DNA of 64,000 bases from Streptomyces tropicalis (GTDB lineage Bacteria; Actinomycetota; Actinomycetes; Streptomycetales; Streptomycetaceae). Under the pieces are notes generated by a model. That model worked only from the letters and a program-made list of their open reading frames with translations. It was not told the DNA's origin and did no database searches. The position numbers were made by a program, and so were the translations under genes. Of this stretch, positions 60,206 to 64,000 are shown in pieces (within the stretch, counting starts at the first letter, position 1; each line of letters opens with the position of its first letter). The stretch is taken from assembly GCF_029269835.1 (NCBI RefSeq), contig NZ_JARJBB010000005.1, positions 372,001-436,000 on the forward strand, given 5' to 3'.

Positions 60206-60359
60206 GACGACCTCCGCTGTACCGACCCGGCGCTTGCTCTGTGATCACCCTAGGCGGGATCGGCAGCGCGGCAGCCGCGGCGGGCGGTGGACGAGGCCCT
60301 CTGTCCTAGATCGCCCGCAGCGCGCACACTGGAACCACCACGCGGGAGGAGGACGCCGT

Positions 60360-61940
60360 ATGAGGACGTCGTTCGGCAGGTGGCTGGTCTCCCCCTGGCG
60401 GCGCTCGCTCACGGCCGCGCTCGCGGGGACGCTGCCCGTCTTCGCCTTCCCGGCGCCGTCCCTGTGGTGGTTCGCGTACGTCGCCCTGGTGCCCTGGATG
60501 CTGCTCGTCCGCTCGGCTCCGACCGGGCGGCGGGCCGCAGCCGACGGCTGGGCGGGCGGCCTGGGCTTCATGCTGGCCGTGCACCACTGGCTGCTGCCCG
60601 AGCTGCACGTCTTCACCGTCCTCATAGCGGGCCTGCTGGGGGTGCTGTGGGCGCCCTGGGGCGCACTCGTGCGCCGATTCCTCGCCGGTTCGCCATCCGC
60701 GGGACGGGGCGCCGCCGCCCTCGTCGTCGTGCCGTCGGGCTGGCTGGCGATCGAGCTCGTGCGGTCCTGGCAGGGGCTGGGCGGGCCGTGGGGCATGCTC
60801 GGCGCGAGCCAGTGGCAGGTGGCCCCGGCGCTGCGGCTGGCGTCCGTCGGCGGGGTGTGGCTGCTCAGCTTCCTGGTGGTGGCGCTGAACGTGGCGGTCA
60901 CCCTGCTGGTGTCGGTGCGCGCCGCCCGGGTCCCGGCGGTGGCCGGCCTGGTGGCCACCGCCGCGGTGACCTCCGGCGCGTGGGTCTGGGCGCCGCGCCC
61001 GCAGACCGACGGACAGGTGCGCATCGCGGTGGTGCAGCCCGGCCTCATAGGGGGCACGGACAGCGGACTGCGGCGCTTCGACCGCGAGGAGCAGCTGACC
61101 CGTGCTCTGGCCGGGCGCCGTGTCGACCTGATCGTGTGGGGCGAGAGCAGCGTCGGCTTCGACCTGGGCCAGCGGCCGGACCTGGCGCGGCGGATCGCGG
61201 CACTGTCCCGGGAGACCGGCTCGGACGTCCTGGTCAACGTCGACGCCCGGCGCTCCGACCGGCCCGGTATCTACAAGAGCTCGGTGCTGGTCGGCCCGGA
61301 CGGCCCGACCGGCGAGCGCTACGACAAGATGCGGCTGGTCCCCTTCGGCGAGTACATCCCGGCGCGCTCGCTGCTGGGCTGGGCGACCTCGGTGGGCAAG
61401 GCGGCGGCCGAGGACCGCAGGCGGGGCACGGAGCAGGTGGTGATGGACGTCGGCCACGGCCTGCGGATCGGCCCCCTGGTCTGCTTCGAGACGGCCTTCC
61501 CGGACATGAGCCGGAATCTGGCGCGGGACGGCGCCGGGGTGCTGCTCGCGCAGTCCTCGACCTCCACGTTCCAGCACAGCTGGGCCCCGGAGCAGCACGC
61601 CTCGCTCGCCGCGCTGCGGGCGGCCGAGACCGGGCGTTCGATGGTGCACGCCACGCTCACCGGCGTCTCCGCGGTCTACGGTCCGGACGGGCAGCGGATC
61701 GGCCCGTGGCTGGGCACCGGGGCCAGTACGGCCCGGGTGTACGACGTGCCGACGGCCCGCGGGACGACTCCGTTCGTCCGGTTCGGGGACTGGCCGGTGT
61801 TCGCCGCCCTGTTCGTGCTCGCCGCCACGGGCGCGGTGGAGGGCGCGCGGTCGCTCAGGCCGCGCCGGGCGGCTCGGGAAGAAGCGTTCGTACGACCCGC
61901 TCGCACAGTTCGTGCGTCTCCAGCGCGTCCCGGGCGCTGA
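60360..61940 (+). CDS. lnt: Apolipoprotein N-acyltransferase
   Basis: 526 aa membrane enzyme that N-acylates lipoproteins. Six to eight membrane helices in residues 15-225 are followed by a carbon-nitrogen hydrolase domain with the catalytic Glu in IVWGESSVGF, Lys in YDKMRLVPFGEYIP and Cys in PLVCFETAFPD. GGAGGAGG lies 7 nt before the ATG. The last 28 codons (RPRRAAREEAFVRPARTVRA) are Arg-rich and overlap the 3' end of the convergent oxidoreductase gene by 86 bp. Confidence 0.92.
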   Translation: MRTSFGRWLVSPWRRSLTAALAGTLPVFAFPAPSLWWFAYVALVPWMLLVRSAPTGRRAAADGWAGGLGFMLAVHHWLLPELHVFTVLIAGLLGVLWAPWGALVRRFLAGSPSAGRGAAALVVVPSGWLAIELVRSWQGLGGPWGMLGASQWQVAPALRLASVGGVWLLSFLVVALNVAVTLLVSVRAARVPAVAGLVATAAVTSGAWVWAPRPQTDGQVRIAVVQPGLIGGTDSGLRRFDREEQLTRALAGRRVDLIVWGESSVGFDLGQRPDLARRIAALSRETGSDVLVNVDARRSDRPGIYKSSVLVGPDGPTGERYDKMRLVPFGEYIPARSLLGWATSVGKAAAEDRRRGTEQVVMDVGHGLRIGPLVCFETAFPDMSRNLARDGAGVLLAQSSTSTFQHSWAPEQHASLAALRAAETGRSMVHATLTGVSAVYGPDGQRIGPWLGTGASTARVYDVPTARGTTPFVRFGDWPVFAALFVLAATGAVEGARSLRPRRAAREEAFVRPARTVRASPARPGR

Positions 61941-62769
61941 GCACTCGTCCGGCGCTCACCGCGTCGAGGAAGGACAGCACGGCCTGCTCGATGCCCCGCT
62001 GCCGGGCGACCGGCACCCAGTCGCCGCGCCGGCGCACGGTCGGCTGCCCCTTGTGGTCGACGGTCTCCGCGAGGTTGACCACCTGGCGCTTGCTGTCCTG
62101 CCCGGAGATCTCGAGGACCTCCTCCGCGGAGCCGCTGAGCCGGTTCATCACGCCGAGCGCCGTGAACCCGTCCCCGGCGAGCTGCAGCACGACGTGGTGC
62201 AGCAGACCGTCGCGCAGGCGGCCGCGCACGGTCACGTCGTCGACCGGACCGGGCACCAGGAACCGCAGGGTGTCCACGACGTGGATGAAGTCGTCGAGGA
62301 TCATCGTCCGCGGGTCCTCGGGCAGGCCGACGCGGTTCTTCTGCAGGATGATCAGGTCGCGCGGGTGCTCGGCGCACTGTACGTACCCGGGGGCGTGGCG
62401 CCGGTTGAAGCCGACGGCGAGGCCGACGCCGCGCTCCTCGGCGAGCGCCACCAGCCGCGCCGACTGCTCCAGCCGGTAGGCGAGCGGCTTGTCGACGTAC
62501 GTCGGTACGCCGGCCTCGAGCAGCCGGGTCACGATCTCCGGGTGGGCGGCGGTGGGGGCGTGCACGAAGGCCGCGTCGAGGCCCTCGGCGAGCAGACCGT
62601 CCAGGGTCGGGTGGCGGCGGCCGGCCGGCAGGTGGAGCGCGTCGGCGGTGCGGTCGAGGGTCGCGGGGGTGCGGGTGTGCAGGTGGAGGTCGATCCCGGG
62701 CCGGGTGCCGAGCACCGGCAGGTACGCCTTCTGCGCGATGTCGCCGAGTCCGATGCAGCCGACCTTCAC
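61855..62769 (-). CDS. Gfo/Idh/MocA-family oxidoreductase
   Basis: 304 aa. The N-terminal Rossmann fold VKVGCIGLGDIAQKAYLPVL and the EKP-equivalent YVDKPLAYRLEQSARLVALA are followed by NRRHAPGYVQCAEHP and the C-terminal sheet domain. These enzymes oxidise or reduce sugars, inositols or biliverdin-like substrates with NAD(P). GTG start at 62769. Its 3' end overlaps lnt tail-to-tail by 86 bp. Confidence 0.9.
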   Translation of the reverse strand: MKVGCIGLGDIAQKAYLPVLGTRPGIDLHLHTRTPATLDRTADALHLPAGRRHPTLDGLLAEGLDAAFVHAPTAAHPEIVTRLLEAGVPTYVDKPLAYRLEQSARLVALAEERGVGLAVGFNRRHAPGYVQCAEHPRDLIILQKNRVGLPEDPRTMILDDFIHVVDTLRFLVPGPVDDVTVRGRLRDGLLHHVVLQLAGDGFTALGVMNRLSGSAEEVLEISGQDSKRQVVNLAETVDHKGQPTVRRRGDWVPVARQRGIEQAVLSFLDAVSAGRVLSARDALETHELCERVVRTLLPEPPGAA

Positions 62770-63117
62770 GAGCGCTCCCTCACTGAATGCCTGTGCCCGC
62801 CTGCACGGCAGCATACGGCGGCTGCGGCGGCCGCCGGCCGGCGGCGGGGTCGAAGCCGCGCTGCAGGAGCCCCGGCACCGGCGCGGACGGGGTGGCGAGG
62901 GCGGTGTCGCGGAGGGGCGGCTGGTTCGCGCACGCGGTCCAGCCGGGCGGCACGCACGGACCGGTGGGTGACGTCGGCCGTCCGGAGCCGGGACCTGCCA
63001 CGCCCACGTGCCGGATCAGCCCGAAGTACGCGCCGGGACCGCGGAGTTGCTGCACGGGATGGTCGGCGACGGGAAATCCGTGGCCCGCGGACGCCGGATG
63101 GGGCAGCATCACCCGGC
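62770..63117. other. Upstream region of dinB with an uncertain minus-strand reading frame
   Basis: 348 bp. On the minus strand an open frame (62780-63112, 110 codons) begins MMLPHPASAGHGFPVADHPV and contains LRGPGAYFGLIRHVGVAGPG and ACANQPPLRDTALATPSAPV. It has high G/C at third positions but no recognised family, no ribosome-binding site and a Pro/Gly-rich composition; it could be a short gene or a remnant of one. Nothing else coding is visible. Confidence 0.3.
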
Positions 63118-63630
63118 ATGAGCACCGAACGCAGTGAACCCGCGCTGAGAGCCGACGAACGCACCATGCTGGAGGGCTGGCTGGACTACCACCGGCAGAC
63201 GCTCGCGTGGAAGTGCGAGGGCCTGACCGACGCGCAGCTGCGCACCGCGGCCGTGCCGCCCTCGAAACTCTCCCTGATGGGTCTGGTGCGGCACATGGCG
63301 GAGGTCGAACGGGCCTGGTTCCGCAAGGTTCTGGCCGGCGAGGACCCCGGCCCGCTGTACTACGGGGAGGACGACCCGGACGGCGACTTCCACGTCACCG
63401 GGGACGACACCTGGGAGGGGGCCCGCACGACCTGGCAGGCCGAGATCGCCGCCGCCCGGCGCCACGCGGCGGGCTTCGCCCTCGACGACGTCTCGCACGG
63501 GACGAGCCGGTTCTCCGAGGAACCGTTCAGCCTGCGCTGGATCTACACCCACATGATCGAGGAGTACGCGCGCCACAACGGCCACGCCGACCTGATCCGG
63601 GAGTGCCTCGACGGCACCACGGGGGACTGA
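63118..63630 (+). CDS. DinB/DUF664-family protein
   Basis: 170 aa four-helix bundle. GWLDYHRQTLAWKCEGLTDA, LSLMGLVRHMAEVERAWFRK and WIYTHMIEEYARHNGHADLI place three His at the DinB metal site. The actinobacterial DUF664 branch often acts with thiol cofactors such as mycothiol. ATG start, no clear ribosome-binding site. Substrate unknown. Confidence 0.9.
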   Translation: MSTERSEPALRADERTMLEGWLDYHRQTLAWKCEGLTDAQLRTAAVPPSKLSLMGLVRHMAEVERAWFRKVLAGEDPGPLYYGEDDPDGDFHVTGDDTWEGARTTWQAEIAAARRHAAGFALDDVSHGTSRFSEEPFSLRWIYTHMIEEYARHNGHADLIRECLDGTTGD

Positions 63631-63702
63631 CGGGACCGGGGGGCGCACGGGGTGGAGCCGGCGGAGCGGGAGCGTCGCCCCGCCGTCAGCCGCGAGGCCC
63701 GG

Positions 63703-63720
63703 ACCCCCTCCGTAGGGGGT
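63703..63720. terminator. Hairpin after the dinB gene
   Basis: ACCCCCT / AGGGGGT perfect 7-bp stem with a 4-nt loop, 73 bp beyond the dinB stop and 76 bp before the next gene. Confidence 0.5.
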
Positions 63721-63796
63721 GGGAGATCACCCGTGCGGGTCAAGCGGCGCACGGTCCGCGTTCCCCCCGTGCCCCGGAACCAGCAGAGTGGCGCGG

Positions 63797-64000
63797 GTGC
63801 ATCGAACGACGACCACCTCAACGCTTCTGATCACCGTGGCCGTCTCGGCCCTCTCCGGCTGTGTCACGGTCCGGCAGCAGCCACCCGCCCCCGGCATCCG
63901 GGCGGCCGCGTCCGGACCGTCGGCTCCGCGGCCGGACGGTACCGCCGAACCACGTGCCGTCCAGGCGCCCGCGCGGGAGGCCCTGGAACGGGTCGGCCCG
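63797..64000 (+). CDS. Lipoprotein, 5' part only
   Basis: The frame from GTG 63797 reads HRTTTTSTLLITVAVSALSG with the lipobox LSGC, Cys at residue 22, then an Ala/Pro-rich stretch that runs off the right edge (REALERVGP). A GTG 9 nt upstream is equally possible. It should be exported and lipidated. The domain that would identify it lies beyond the window. Confidence 0.7.
   Translation, partial: MHRTTTTSTLLITVAVSALSGCVTVRQQPPAPGIRAAASGPSAPRPDGTAEPRAVQAPAREALERVGP

Overview
This 64 kb window is chromosomal DNA of a Streptomyces or a very close relative. The evidence is the very high G+C, the strong G/C bias at third codon positions, frequent GTG and TTG starts, and the gene set: biotin genes, purB, a DasR-like GntR regulator, sbcCD, a second divergent EF-Tu, and actinobacterial CNNM, DUF885 and SWIM families. 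I see no rRNA, tRNA, CRISPR array, intact insertion sequence or prophage. Most of it is ordinary vertically inherited chromosome interrupted by several deletion scars.

Layout. 1-3.9 kb: biotin synthesis, with bioF (cut by the left edge) divergent from bioB-bioA-bioD. 3.9-4.6 kb: a Doc-like toxin/antitoxin pair. 4.8-8.2 kb: a MacB/LolD-type ABC ATPase and its FtsX-type permease. 8.3-12.3 kb: a GNAT enzyme, two coupled CNNM/CBS membrane proteins and an SGNH hydrolase. 12.3-15.3 kb: a decayed stretch with an IS5-type transposase remnant joined to a gamma-glutamyltransferase pseudogene, then a lipoprotein, a secreted HEYAE-motif protein and an unknown gene next to unusually A+T-rich DNA. 15.6-22.9 kb: purB, a mismatch glycosylase, a scar where an ABC-2 permease and a LuxR response regulator have both lost their 5' ends, a ROK repressor, a GntR regulator with an operator-like site over its promoter, and an alpha/beta hydrolase. 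23.1-25.1 kb: wreckage of phoD, a SWIM zinc-finger gene and a DUF6493-type gene.

25.3-30.5 kb: a membrane-anchored ACT-GNAT protein, a PLP sulfur-amino-acid lyase divergent from an Lrp regulator, and a DUF885 peptidase-like protein. 30.6-35.5 kb: sbcC-sbcD and a YigZ-family protein. 35.6-41.4 kb: two APC permeases around a sixA pair and a CoA-binding protein. 41.4-48.6 kb: a PobA-like flavin monooxygenase with two matching operators, an ArsR/CDF metal-efflux pair, a YbaK deacylase, an XRE-cupin/EamA pair, two left-handed beta-helix proteins and DedA. 49.0-55.2 kb: a one-piece ECF-sigma-like/zinc-finger/membrane protein, a thioesterase, a membrane-anchored secreted protein, an MFS remnant, an unknown protein and a spermidine-synthase-like protein. 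55.9-64 kb: EF-Tu with a structured leader, an AlkD-like protein, TVP38, a small conserved protein, an SDR, lnt, a Gfo/Idh oxidoreductase, DinB, and the start of a lipoprotein at the right edge.

How genes work together. Clear functional units are bioB-A-D with bioF, the toxin/antitoxin pair, ATPase plus permease, the CNNM pair, sbcD-sbcC, the sixA pair, arsR with the CDF pump, and the regulator/target divergons (lrp/PLP lyase, XRE/EamA). Two themes stand out. Many starts lie 6-10 nt after a -10-like hexamer, which predicts leaderless mRNAs. Between 12 and 25 kb several genes are in different stages of decay while their neighbours look intact. All family names come from recognising motifs and sequence by eye; no search was run.
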